A DNA stretch of 27,624 nt, from the NCBI GenBank assembly GCA_964510785.1, contig CAZECM010000041.1, positions 1-27,624 of the forward strand, read 5' to 3'. The notes under the pieces were generated by a model. The model saw nothing but the letters and a program-made list of their open reading frames with translations. It ran no database searches and was not told the DNA's origin. Source of the DNA: JAAYZM01 sp964510785 (GTDB lineage Bacteria > Actinomycetota > Actinomycetes > Actinomycetales > Cellulomonadaceae). Shown here in pieces: positions 6,482 to 13,856 of this stretch; the stretch's first letter is position 1; the number at the start of each line of letters is the position of its first letter. The translations under genes were made by a program, and so were the position numbers.

Positions 6482-7999
6482 ATGCCCACCACGTTCGACC
6501 CCGTCCCGTCCGAGACCCCCGTCCGCGCGCTCACGATCGACGTGCGCGAGACACCGGCCGGGGACGCCACCGTGCTCGGCGTCCTCGTCGGGAAGTCCGG
6601 CGACGTGCCGGCCGAGGTCGGGCTGAGCCGCGACGCGCTCAAGCGCGCCGGCTTCACCGGTGGCACCGGACAGACGCTCACGCTGCCGCGACCGGACGGG
6701 CGGACCGTGATCGCCGTCGGCCTCGGCGACCCGGCGAAGGTCGACGCCGCCGCGGTGCGCGACGCCGCCGGGGCGTTCGCCAGGTCCGCGAACCACGACG
6801 CGGCGATCGCGATCTCGCTCGCCGGCACGGAGAGCTGGGAGGTGCCGTTCGGCGCCGGCCCGCTCGACGCCGCAGCCGTGGGCCAGGCGATCGTCGAGGG
6901 CGCCGTCCTCGGCCGCTACCGCTACGAGGAGCTGCGCTCGTCCTCGGAGGTGACGGCGCTCGAGGCCGTCACCGTGGTCGCGGGTGCGGCCCACCACGAC
7001 GGGCTGCGTGCGGGCGCCGAGCGCGGCAGGTCGCTCGCCCGCGCCACCGCCGTCGCTCGTGACCTGTCGAACGCGCCGGGTTCGTTGCTCACGGCGCCGG
7101 CCTTCGGCGAGCTCGCGACCCGCGTCGCGCAGGCCACGGGCCTCGGCATCGAGGTGTTCGACAAGGCCGCGCTCGAGGAGATGGGCTGCGGCGGCCTGCT
7201 CGGCGTCAACCGCGGCTCGGCCGACGAGCCGCGCATGATCAAGCTGACCTACCGTCCCGAGGGTGCCACGGCGCACCTGGGTCTCGTGGGCAAGGGGATC
7301 ATGTACGACTCGGGCGGCATCAGCCTCAAGCCGTCCAACTCCTCGCACCAGCAGATGAAGATGGACATGGCCGGTGCGGGAGCAGTGCTCGCCGCGATGT
7401 CGGTGCTCGCGGAGCTCGACGTCAAGGTCGACGTCACGGGGTACCTCGCGTGCACGGACAACATGCCCTCGTCGCACGCACAGAAGCTTGGCGACGTCGC
7501 GGTCACCCGCTCCGGTCGCACCATCGAGGTGCTCAACACGGACGCCGAGGGGCGGCTCGTGATGGTCGACGCGATCGCGCTCGCCGTCGAGGACGAGGTG
7601 GACGCCGTCGTCGACATCGCGACGCTCACGGGGGCGTGCCTCATGGCGCTCGGTCCCCTCAGCGCGGGCGTCTTCGCGAACGACGACGGCATCCTTGCGC
7701 AGGTGAAGGCGGCCGCGACGTCCTCGGACGAGTCGGTGTGGCACCTGCCGCTCGACCGCCGCTACCGCAAGCTCATGGACTCCGAGATCGCGGACGTCAA
7801 GAACATCGGTGGCGACTCCGGCGGCGCGATCACGGCGGCGCTCTTCCTGGCGGAGTGGGCGGGGGACACGCCCTGGGCCCACCTCGACATCGCGGGCCCC
7901 ATGCGCTGGGAGTCGACCGAGGGCTACCGGCCCAAGGGCGCCAGCGGCTTCGGTGCTCGGCTGCTCGTCGAGCTCGCGCAAGGATTCCGCAAGCCGTAG
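6482..7999 (+). CDS. pepA: Leucyl aminopeptidase (M17 family)
   Basis: This cytosolic hexameric aminopeptidase with two metal ions removes N-terminal residues from peptides; it has 505 residues. The M17 signature NTDAEGRL is at 352-359 (Asp354, Glu356 and Arg358 are catalytic/metal residues). The metal-binding Lys271 and Asp276 are in VGKGIMYDSGGISLKP, and Asp295 is in MKMDMAGAGAV. The variable N-terminal macro-like domain covers about 1-185. I chose the ATG with AAGGAG 6 nt upstream; an ATG at 6446, in frame and 5 nt after a -10 element, would add 12 residues. The SSHAQKLGDV segment (330-339) varies slightly from the common form, but all key residues are kept. It appears unlinked to its neighbours in function. 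Confidence 0.95.
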   Translation: MPTTFDPVPSETPVRALTIDVRETPAGDATVLGVLVGKSGDVPAEVGLSRDALKRAGFTGGTGQTLTLPRPDGRTVIAVGLGDPAKVDAAAVRDAAGAFARSANHDAAIAISLAGTESWEVPFGAGPLDAAAVGQAIVEGAVLGRYRYEELRSSSEVTALEAVTVVAGAAHHDGLRAGAERGRSLARATAVARDLSNAPGSLLTAPAFGELATRVAQATGLGIEVFDKAALEEMGCGGLLGVNRGSADEPRMIKLTYRPEGATAHLGLVGKGIMYDSGGISLKPSNSSHQQMKMDMAGAGAVLAAMSVLAELDVKVDVTGYLACTDNMPSSHAQKLGDVAVTRSGRTIEVLNTDAEGRLVMVDAIALAVEDEVDAVVDIATLTGACLMALGPLSAGVFANDDGILAQVKAAATSSDESVWHLPLDRRYRKLMDSEIADVKNIGGDSGGAITAALFLAEWAGDTPWAHLDIAGPMRWESTEGYRPKGASGFGARLLVELAQGFRKP

Positions 8000-8023
8000 G
8001 CACACGCCCAGGGGGAGTGCTGC

Positions 8024-8037
8024 AGGACACAAGTCCT
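8024..8037. other. Short perfect inverted repeat in the gap after pepA
   Basis: AGGAC-ACAA-GTCCT is a 5-bp stem with a 4-nt loop. There is no T-run, so it is a poor terminator. It sits 22 bp upstream of the -10 of the next gene and could be an operator instead. Its function is unknown. Confidence 0.3.
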
Positions 8038-8059
8038 AGACAGGGCCGCTCTCAATTTC

Positions 8060-8065
8060 TACAGT
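8060..8065 (+). promoter_or_regulatory. -10 element (TACAGT) of the nitrite-reduction gene pair
   Basis: TACAGT ends 7 nt before the GTG at 8073. There is no good Shine-Dalgarno, so a leaderless transcript is likely, carrying both the membrane protein and the NirK fusion. Confidence 0.45.
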
Positions 8066-8072
8066 TGGGGGC

Positions 8073-9212
8073 GTGCAAAAGATTCGGCGGCTGCTGCTCC
8101 TGCTGCCCGGTGGGATCGCGCTGCTCCTGGGACTGGATGCTGCGCTCCTCCTGCTCGGGCTTCCGGCACCGCTGACGACGGAGCGGCTGCCGGATCTCCA
8201 CGGCGTGCTGCTCGTGCTGGGCTTCGTGGGCACCCTCGTGGCCGCGGAGCGCGCGGTCGCCCTGCGCCGCTGGTGGGGATTCTCCGCACCCATCGGCCTC
8301 GGCGCAGGTGCGATCGCGCTGCTGAGCCCACTGCCCCTCCACGTGGGCAAGGGGCTGTTCGTCGGGGGCACTCTCGCGTTGCTCTGCGTGTACGCGGCGC
8401 TGTGGCGACGCCAGCCCGCCGCGGCCATCGGGATGCAGGTCGTGGGCGCGGGGCTCGCCGCCGGGGCCGCCGTCCTCTGGCTCGGCGGTGCGCCCGTCGC
8501 GACGACCCTGCCGTGGCTCGCGGGGTTCCTCGTCGCGACCATCGCCGGCGAACGCGTGGAGCTCTCCCGGGTCGACGGCGTGACACCGGTCCAGGAAGGG
8601 ACGGCGCTCGCCGCGACGTGGCTGCTCGCGGCGGCGGTCGTCGCAGCGACGCTCTGGCCCGCCGTCGGGCACGTCGCGCTCGGTGCGGCCTTGCTCGTCC
8701 TCGTCGGGTGGCTCGTGCGGCACGACGTCGTGCGCCGGACGGTCGCAGCCACGGGAGCGCCTCGGTTCATGGCCTGGTGCCTCATCGGCGGCTACGTCTG
8801 GCTCACGGTGGCCGGGGGCATCTGGCTGCTCGCCGGGTACGTCCCGGAGGGACCGGCCTACGACGCCGTCGTCCATGCCGTCTTCCTCGGCTTCGTGCTG
8901 TCCATGATCATGGCCCACGCCTCCGTGATCCTGCCCGCCGTGCTGCGCACCCCGTTGCCGTACCACCCGGCGTTCTACGGTCCGGTCGTCCTGCTGCACG
9001 CCTCGCTCGCGCTGCGCGTCGTCGGCGGTGACCTCAAGGGCCAGGCCTGGGCCCTGCAGCTGGGCGGGGCCCTCAACATCGTGGCCGTCCTCGCGTTCTT
9101 CGCCTTCGCCGTGACGTCCGCCGTGGTCGCCGCCCGGCGCGTACGTCGGGTGGCAGCCGCGAGGTCCGTCGCCGTCACCGACCCCGAGTCCCGACTGGAG
9201 CCCGTCTCGTGA
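8073..9212 (+). CDS. Polytopic membrane protein, NnrS-like, paired with NirK
   Basis: This 379-residue protein consists almost wholly of hydrophobic segments (about ten to twelve). Possible heme- or metal-ligand histidines lie in or next to helices: His43 (PDLHGVLLVLGF), His268 (VVHAVFLGF), His282 (MIMAHASVILPAV), His298 and His309. Charged residues within helical stretches include AAER (57-60) and AGER (158-161). The pattern of His at helix starts with LGF repeats resembles NnrS-type proteins linked to nitric oxide metabolism, but I recognise it by style rather than by a firm signature. It begins with GTG. Its stop overlaps the GTG of the NirK fusion (GTGA), so the two are translationally coupled and probably form one complex, or the first handles the NO made by the second. 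It could also be a copper or heme delivery protein. Confidence 0.7.
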   Translation: MQKIRRLLLLLPGGIALLLGLDAALLLLGLPAPLTTERLPDLHGVLLVLGFVGTLVAAERAVALRRWWGFSAPIGLGAGAIALLSPLPLHVGKGLFVGGTLALLCVYAALWRRQPAAAIGMQVVGAGLAAGAAVLWLGGAPVATTLPWLAGFLVATIAGERVELSRVDGVTPVQEGTALAATWLLAAAVVAATLWPAVGHVALGAALLVLVGWLVRHDVVRRTVAATGAPRFMAWCLIGGYVWLTVAGGIWLLAGYVPEGPAYDAVVHAVFLGFVLSMIMAHASVILPAVLRTPLPYHPAFYGPVVLLHASLALRVVGGDLKGQAWALQLGGALNIVAVLAFFAFAVTSAVVAARRVRRVAAARSVAVTDPESRLEPVS

Positions 9213-11845
9213 GAAGCCGCTGGCACCTGCGAGCCAACGCCCTCGTGGCGGCGTGGCTGCTCGCCGCCGCCGTCGTGTCGATCGTGCACCGCTGGGTGCC
9301 GAACGCCGAGTGGCTCATGGTCCACCTCCTGCTGCTCGGCGGCGTGAGCACCGCGATCCTCGTCTGGAGCGCCCACTTCGCCGAGGCCCTGCGCCGCCAC
9401 CCGCTGCCCGGCGGCTACCGCGGGCAGGCGATCCGGCTCGGCGCCCACACGCTCGGTTCGCTCGGGGTGCTCCTCGGGCTCGTCGGGGACCGCCTGCCGG
9501 TGCTCGTGGCGGGCTCCGCGCTCGTCGTCGCGGCGACCGTGTGGCACGGCGTCGTCCTCGTGGTCCACGCCCGGCGCGGCCTCGGCACGCAGCTCGGCTG
9601 GACGGCCTGGTACTACGTCGCCGCGGCGGCGGCCCTGCCGGTCGGCGCGGGCTTCGGCGTGATGCTCGCGCGGGCCGGGGGAGAGCTCGCCTCGCGCGCG
9701 TACGTGGGTCACGTGAGCGTCATGCTGCTCGGCTGGGTCGGGCTGACCGTCGTCGGCACGCTCGTGTCGTTGTGGCCCACGATGCTCGGCACGGGGCTCG
9801 GGGACGGTTCCCTCGCCGCCGCGCGCCAGGGGCTCGTCGTGCTGTGCGGCGCGCTCGCGGGGCAGATCGTCGCAGTCCTGACGGGTTGGCGGTGGCTGCT
9901 CGTCGTGGCCCTCGTCGTCTACGCGGCGGGCCTCGTGCGCACGTCGTGGCCCCTCGTGCTCCAGGCGCGGATGCGCAGCCCGCACTCGTTCGCGGCGCGC
10001 TCCGTCGGGGCTGCACAGGTGTGGCTCGTGGGCTCGGTGCTCGTGTGGGCCGTCGTCTCGGCGACCGCGCCGAGCTGGGCCCAGGCCGAGCAGCACTTTG
10101 CCGACCTGCTCGGCCCCCTCGCGGGTGGCTTCGCCGGCCAGGTGCTCCTCGGCTCGCTGTGCCACCTCGGACCCATGATCCTCGGCGGTGGCCCCACGGC
10201 CGTCCGGGCCGCGCGTGCCACCGTCGAGCGGGGCGCCGGCGCGAGGCTCGTGCTCCTCAACGGCGGTCTCCTGCTCTTCGCCCTGCCCGCACCGAGCCTC
10301 GTGCGCGTCCTGGCATCGATGCTCGCCCTCGCGGGTGCCGCATGGACCTTCGCGCTGATCGTCGCCGCGGTGTTCGTCTCTCGGCGCGCCCGTGCGACGG
10401 CGCCGACGGGCCCCACGACGCTGCGTCCGGCCGAGGTGCTCGCGGCCTCGAGCCGCGCGCCGCGGGGCACGGGCATCGCCGCCGGCGTGGTGCTGCTGCT
10501 CGCCGTCGCGCTGTCCGTCGGTGCGGACCCGGCCGCGGTGGGCCTCGGTGCCGCCGCGGACGGCGGGGTCGCGGCGAGCGGGACGGTCGTCGAGATCGAG
10601 GTGGAGGCGCGCGACATGCGCTTCTCGCCGTCGTCGGTGACCGTGACCGCCGGGGACGAGCTCGTGCTCGTCATCACGAACGTGGACTCCACGGTGCACG
10701 ACCTCGTCCTCGACTCGGGCGCCTCGAGCGGGCGCATCGCCCCGGGGTCGACGGCGCGGCTCGATCTCGGCGTCGTGGGGCGGTCGATGGACGGCTGGTG
10801 CTCGATCGCGGGTCACCGCCAGATGGGCATGGTGTTCGCCGTCGTCGTCGAGGGGGAAGTTCCCACCGACACCCGGGCGGCCGGCCACGACCACGCCTCC
10901 CACACGGGCGGCGGGAGCGACGAGGGCACGAGCGGGGCCGACGACGGCAAGGTGGGCGCCGTCGACCTGCACGGTGACCCGGCTCCCGGGTTCGAGGCTC
11001 TCGACGCGACCCTCGACCCGGCCCCGGCGGGCACGGTGCACCGCCAGACCCTCACCGTGGGCGAGCAGGTCATGGAGGTGGCGCCGGGGGTGACCCAGAC
11101 CTTGTGGACGTACAACGGCCAGGTCCCCGGACCGACGCTGCGCGGCAAGGTCGGCGACACGTTCGAGATCACGCTCGTCAACGACGGCACGCTCGGCCAC
11201 TCGATCGACTTCCACGCCGGTGCCCTCGCTCCCGACGAGCCGATGCGCACGATCGAGCCGGGGGAGTCGCTCACCTACACGTTCACGGCCACACGCTCGG
11301 GCATCTGGATGTACCACTGCTCGACGATGCCCATGACGCTGCACATCGCCAACGGCATGTTCGGGGCGGTCGTCATCGACCCGCCCGACCTGCCCGAGGT
11401 GGACCGCGAGTACCTGCTCGTGCAGTCCGAGTACTACCTCGGGGCCGAGGGCGAGATCGCCGACTCGGCGAAGATCCTCGCCGAGTCGCCGGACGCCGTC
11501 GTCTTCAACGGCTACGCGAACCAGTACGGGTACGACCCGCTCGAGGCGCGCGTCGGGGAGCGGGTCCGGTTCTGGGTGCTCGACGTCGGTCCCAACCGGC
11601 TCAGCTCCTTCCACATCGTCGGTGGCCAGTTCGACACGGTCTACCTCGAGGGCGGGTGGTCCCTGGGAGGTCCGCACGCGGTCGGGGGTGATCCGACGGG
11701 CGGGTCCCAGGTGCTCGGTCTCATGCCTGCGCAGGGCGGCTTCGTCGAGCTGGAGCTCCCCGAGGCGGGGCACTACCCGCTCGTCTCGCACCTCATGCTC
11801 GACGCCGAGCGCGGTGCCCACGGGATCGTGCGGGTCACCGAGTAG
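9209..11845 (+). CDS. nirK: Membrane domain-cupredoxin-NirK fusion (Cu nitrite reductase)
   Basis: This 878-residue three-part protein should reduce nitrite to NO outside the membrane. Residues ~1-440 are a polytopic membrane domain with NnrS/oxidase-like His motifs (His39 in MVHLLLLGG, His56, His80, His168 in YVGHVSVMLLGWVG, His319). Residues ~457-549 are a blue-copper domain whose likely type 1 ligands are His497, Cys531, His536 and Met539 or Met541. After a His/Gly/Asp linker (HDHASH, ~559-565), residues ~585-878 are a two-cupredoxin NirK. Its type 1 site is His664, Cys704, His712 and Met717; its type 2 site is His669, His703 and His861; catalytic Asp667 and His802 are present. All copper residues are intact. 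The start is GTG, overlapping the upstream membrane-protein stop. It ends 16 bp from the convergent LysR-like gene. Electron entry through the membrane domain is inference. Confidence 0.9.
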   Translation: MRSRWHLRANALVAAWLLAAAVVSIVHRWVPNAEWLMVHLLLLGGVSTAILVWSAHFAEALRRHPLPGGYRGQAIRLGAHTLGSLGVLLGLVGDRLPVLVAGSALVVAATVWHGVVLVVHARRGLGTQLGWTAWYYVAAAAALPVGAGFGVMLARAGGELASRAYVGHVSVMLLGWVGLTVVGTLVSLWPTMLGTGLGDGSLAAARQGLVVLCGALAGQIVAVLTGWRWLLVVALVVYAAGLVRTSWPLVLQARMRSPHSFAARSVGAAQVWLVGSVLVWAVVSATAPSWAQAEQHFADLLGPLAGGFAGQVLLGSLCHLGPMILGGGPTAVRAARATVERGAGARLVLLNGGLLLFALPAPSLVRVLASMLALAGAAWTFALIVAAVFVSRRARATAPTGPTTLRPAEVLAASSRAPRGTGIAAGVVLLLAVALSVGADPAAVGLGAAADGGVAASGTVVEIEVEARDMRFSPSSVTVTAGDELVLVITNVDSTVHDLVLDSGASSGRIAPGSTARLDLGVVGRSMDGWCSIAGHRQMGMVFAVVVEGEVPTDTRAAGHDHASHTGGGSDEGTSGADDGKVGAVDLHGDPAPGFEALDATLDPAPAGTVHRQTLTVGEQVMEVAPGVTQTLWTYNGQVPGPTLRGKVGDTFEITLVNDGTLGHSIDFHAGALAPDEPMRTIEPGESLTYTFTATRSGIWMYHCSTMPMTLHIANGMFGAVVIDPPDLPEVDREYLLVQSEYYLGAEGEIADSAKILAESPDAVVFNGYANQYGYDPLEARVGERVRFWVLDVGPNRLSSFHIVGGQFDTVYLEGGWSLGGPHAVGGDPTGGSQVLGLMPAQGGFVELELPEAGHYPLVSHLMLDAERGAHGIVRVTE

Positions 11846-11861
11846 CGGGCGTCAGCAGGGC

Positions 11862-12641
11862 TCAGCGACGACGCCGGCCCTTGCGCGGCGACCTCCGCCG
11901 GCCGCGCCCAGGTGGGTCGGGCTGCGCTCGTCGAGAGGGCGGCACCCCCGTCGGCGCACCCTGAGCCGGGCTCGGCCCGCCCCGCGAGCTGTTCACGGTT
12001 CGACCGCGCACGATCCCGATGAGGTCCTCGGTGCGCTCGTCCTCGCGCTCGATCGACCACGCGAGCACGACGGGCGCCGTCGGTCCGTCCGCCAACGTGC
12101 GCACCGTCACGTCCTTGCGTTGGTGCAGGCGTGCGAGCGACCGAGGGACCACGACGACGCCCAGGCCGGCGGCGACGAGCTCGATCGCGTCGGAGGTCGA
12201 GGCCGGCACCTGGGGCGCCGGCCTCCCGGGTGGTGCGATCGCGTCGTCGTCCGCCCCGGGTGTGTTCGCCCAGCGCAGCACGTCGTCAGCGGGTTGCAGC
12301 AGCACCTCGTCCGCCAGGTCGGCGGGATCGACGGGTTCGGACTCGTCCAGGGCGGCGAGCAGGTGGTCGCGGGGCACGACGACGACCGGGTCCTCCGCGT
12401 AGAGCGGGATCGCGTGGAGAACGGCGCGGTCGACGGGCGGCCGGAGGATCGCCGCGTCGAGCTCACCGCCGACGACGGCGAGCTCGGCGTCACCGGCAGC
12501 GACCGGAACGAGCAGCAGCGACACGTCACGGTGTCGAGACCGGAAGACTTGCGCCCACTTCGCCGGTGTGACGCCCGGGACGAACCCGAGCCGGAAGACC
12601 TCCCCCTGCTCGCCCGCCTCGGCCGCTCCTCGGTGCTCCAC
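11862..12641 (-). CDS. LysR-type substrate-binding domain protein lacking a HTH
   Basis: This 259-residue protein matches the effector-binding half of LysR regulators: a periplasmic-binding-protein-like fold starting at once with FRLGFVPGVTPAKWAQVF (~16-33). It then has DAAILRPPVD, the hinge region VVVVPRDHLLAAL and the late segment IELVAAGLGVVVVPRSLARL. No N-terminal winged helix is present; the reading frame upstream of the GTG runs through the palindromic promoter and carries no HTH. The C-terminus is a very basic tail (GRGRRRSPRKGRRRR) that could contact nucleic acid. The GTG at 12641 follows a TACGCT -10 by 6 nt. It is divergent from the DUF5997 gene, and I believe this pairing recurs in actinobacteria. 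The ligand is unknown. It could be a regulator acting with its neighbour rather than a DNA-binding protein itself. Confidence 0.82.
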   Translation of the reverse strand: MEHRGAAEAGEQGEVFRLGFVPGVTPAKWAQVFRSRHRDVSLLLVPVAAGDAELAVVGGELDAAILRPPVDRAVLHAIPLYAEDPVVVVPRDHLLAALDESEPVDPADLADEVLLQPADDVLRWANTPGADDDAIAPPGRPAPQVPASTSDAIELVAAGLGVVVVPRSLARLHQRKDVTVRTLADGPTAPVVLAWSIEREDERTEDLIGIVRGRTVNSSRGGPSPAQGAPTGVPPSRRAQPDPPGRGRRRSPRKGRRRR

Positions 12642-12645
12642 GTCT

Positions 12646-12688
12646 CCAGCGTAGGTGCGCCGACGACGGCTCGGCGCGCCTACGCTGG
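12646..12688. promoter_or_regulatory. 43-bp palindrome forming a symmetric divergent promoter
   Basis: The two arms are 18 bp with a single mismatch, around a 7-bp centre (CGACGGC). They begin CCAGCGTAGG (12646) and end CCTACGCTGG (12688). Each arm carries a TACGCT -10 hexamer for the gene on its side: the minus-strand copy (12653-12648) is 6 nt from the LysR-like GTG, the plus-strand copy (12681-12686) is 7 nt from the DUF5997 ATG. One dyad thus drives, and probably controls, both genes. Confidence 0.75.
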
Positions 12689-12693
12689 GTGCC

Positions 12694-13143
12694 ATGACCA
12701 CAGACTCCCCGACGCCCGGACCGTCGCCCGCTGCCATGAAGCCCGCGACGGCGGCCAAGAAGCTCGGTGTGTACCTGCCCGCGACGCCGGAGGAGTTCCG
12801 CGCCGGCGGGATCACCCGGGCGCACCTGGACGAGCTGCAGCAGAGCCCGCCGGAGTGGCTCACGGAGCTCCGCCGCCACGGGCCGCACCCGCGCCCGGAG
12901 GTCGCGGGTCGGCTCGGCATCTCGATCTCGGGTCTGGCCCGCGGCGGGATCGACGAGGCCCTCACCACGGAGCAGATCGCCGCGCTGCGCCAGGACCCGC
13001 CCGCCTGGCTGCAGGCGGAGCGCGCCACGTACAGGCGCGTGAAGGCCGAGGAGGAGCGCGTCGCCGCGGCTCGTAAGGACGGTCGTCAGGAAGGGGCCGA
13101 CGACGGCGAGCCCCCGGTGCCGCGCAGCACGCGCGCGACGTAG
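12694..13143 (+). CDS. DUF5997 family protein with two internal repeats
   Basis: This 149-residue, probably cytosolic protein has unknown function; it matches my memory of DUF5997 (KPATAAKKLGVYLPATPEEF near the N-terminus). It contains two 34-residue units that align without gaps: 23-56 (KLGVYLPA... ending SPPEWL) and 73-106 (RLGISISG... ending DPPAWL), with nine identities including LG, T, L, Q, PP and WL. Each unit looks like a small helix-turn-helix fold. A charged C-terminal helix follows (~108-135, RRVKAEEERVAAARK). The ATG is 7 nt after a -10 within a palindrome shared with the LysR-like gene. The 3' end overlaps modC tail-to-tail by 58 bp. It may supply the DNA-binding part missing from its partner; this is inference only. 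Confidence 0.85.
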   Translation: MTTDSPTPGPSPAAMKPATAAKKLGVYLPATPEEFRAGGITRAHLDELQQSPPEWLTELRRHGPHPRPEVAGRLGISISGLARGGIDEALTTEQIAALRQDPPAWLQAERATYRRVKAEEERVAAARKDGRQEGADDGEPPVPRSTRAT

Positions 13144-13856
13144 TCCGTCCCCGGGGCAGCGGCCACCTCGGCCACGGTGCCGGCCTGAACCACGAGCCCG
13201 CGCTCGAGCACGGTGACCCGGTCGGCGAGCGCCACCGCGTCGGCGAAGTCGTGCGTCACGAGCAGGCACGGGCCCGGGAACTCTCGCAGGTGCCGGGCGA
13301 GGGCCTCGCGGACCTCCTCGCGGGCGTGCACGTCGAGGGCTGCGAGCGGCTCGTCGAGCACGAGCGCCCGGGGTTCGGCCGCGAGCGTCCGTGCGATCGC
13401 GACGCGTTGCGCCTGGCCCCCGGAGAGCTCGGCCGGACGGCGGGCGGTGAGGTGCTGTACACCGAGGCGCTCGAGCCACTCGGCGGCGAACCGGTCCGCC
13501 GGCCCGCGTGGTGTGCCCTGGGACCGTGCACCGAAGGCGACGTTGTCGAGGGCGCTCAGGTGGGGGAAGAGCCGGTGGTCCTGGAACACGGTGCCGACGC
13601 GCCGTCGCGTGGGAGGCAGCAGGATGCCCGCGTCCGCGTCGTCGAACACCTCGTCGTCGACCGTGAGGCGACCCGTGGCGAGCGCCTCGAACCCGGCGAC
13701 GGTACGCAGCACGGTGGACTTGCCCGCGCCGTTGGGCCCGAGGATCGCGTGCACCTCGCCCGGGGCGACGCCGAGCTCGACCGTCGCGGAGAAGGCGCCG
13801 CGCTCGATGGTCCCCGCGAGCCGCAGACCTGCCGTCGGGGTGCCCGGCCCGGTCAT
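13086..13856 (-). CDS. modC: Molybdate ABC transporter ATP-binding protein
   Basis: This 256-residue ATPase energises molybdate import with ModB. It has Walker A GPNGAGKST (40-48), a Q-loop in FQDHRLFPHL (91-100), signature LSGGQ (144-148), Walker B RALVLDEP (163-170), a D-loop and H-loop His202. It stops after the ABC domain, whereas E. coli ModC continues into a ~100-residue molybdate-binding TOBE domain; here a TOBE domain is encoded separately by the first gene of the operon. The ATG overlaps the modB stop (ATGA). Its last codons overlap the convergent DUF5997 gene by 58 bp. The assignment to molybdate rests on the operon with a ModA lipoprotein and a TOBE protein. Confidence 0.93.
   Translation of the reverse strand: MTGPGTPTAGLRLAGTIERGAFSATVELGVAPGEVHAILGPNGAGKSTVLRTVAGFEALATGRLTVDDEVFDDADAGILLPPTRRRVGTVFQDHRLFPHLSALDNVAFGARSQGTPRGPADRFAAEWLERLGVQHLTARRPAELSGGQAQRVAIARTLAAEPRALVLDEPLAALDVHAREEVREALARHLREFPGPCLLVTHDFADAVALADRVTVLERGLVVQAGTVAEVAAAPGTDYVARVLRGTGGSPSSAPS

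Noticed and set aside
6434..8032. 532-codon open frame opposite pepA
   Set aside because: Antisense to a complete M17 peptidase; composition is typical of a shadow frame.
8024..8037. Rho-independent terminator for pepA
   Set aside because: The stem is only 5 bp and is not followed by a T-run, so I list it only as an unexplained inverted repeat.
8975..11821. 948-codon open frame on the minus strand opposite nirK
   Set aside because: The plus-strand frame has all NirK copper ligands in order. The antisense product has no domain and no plausible start context.
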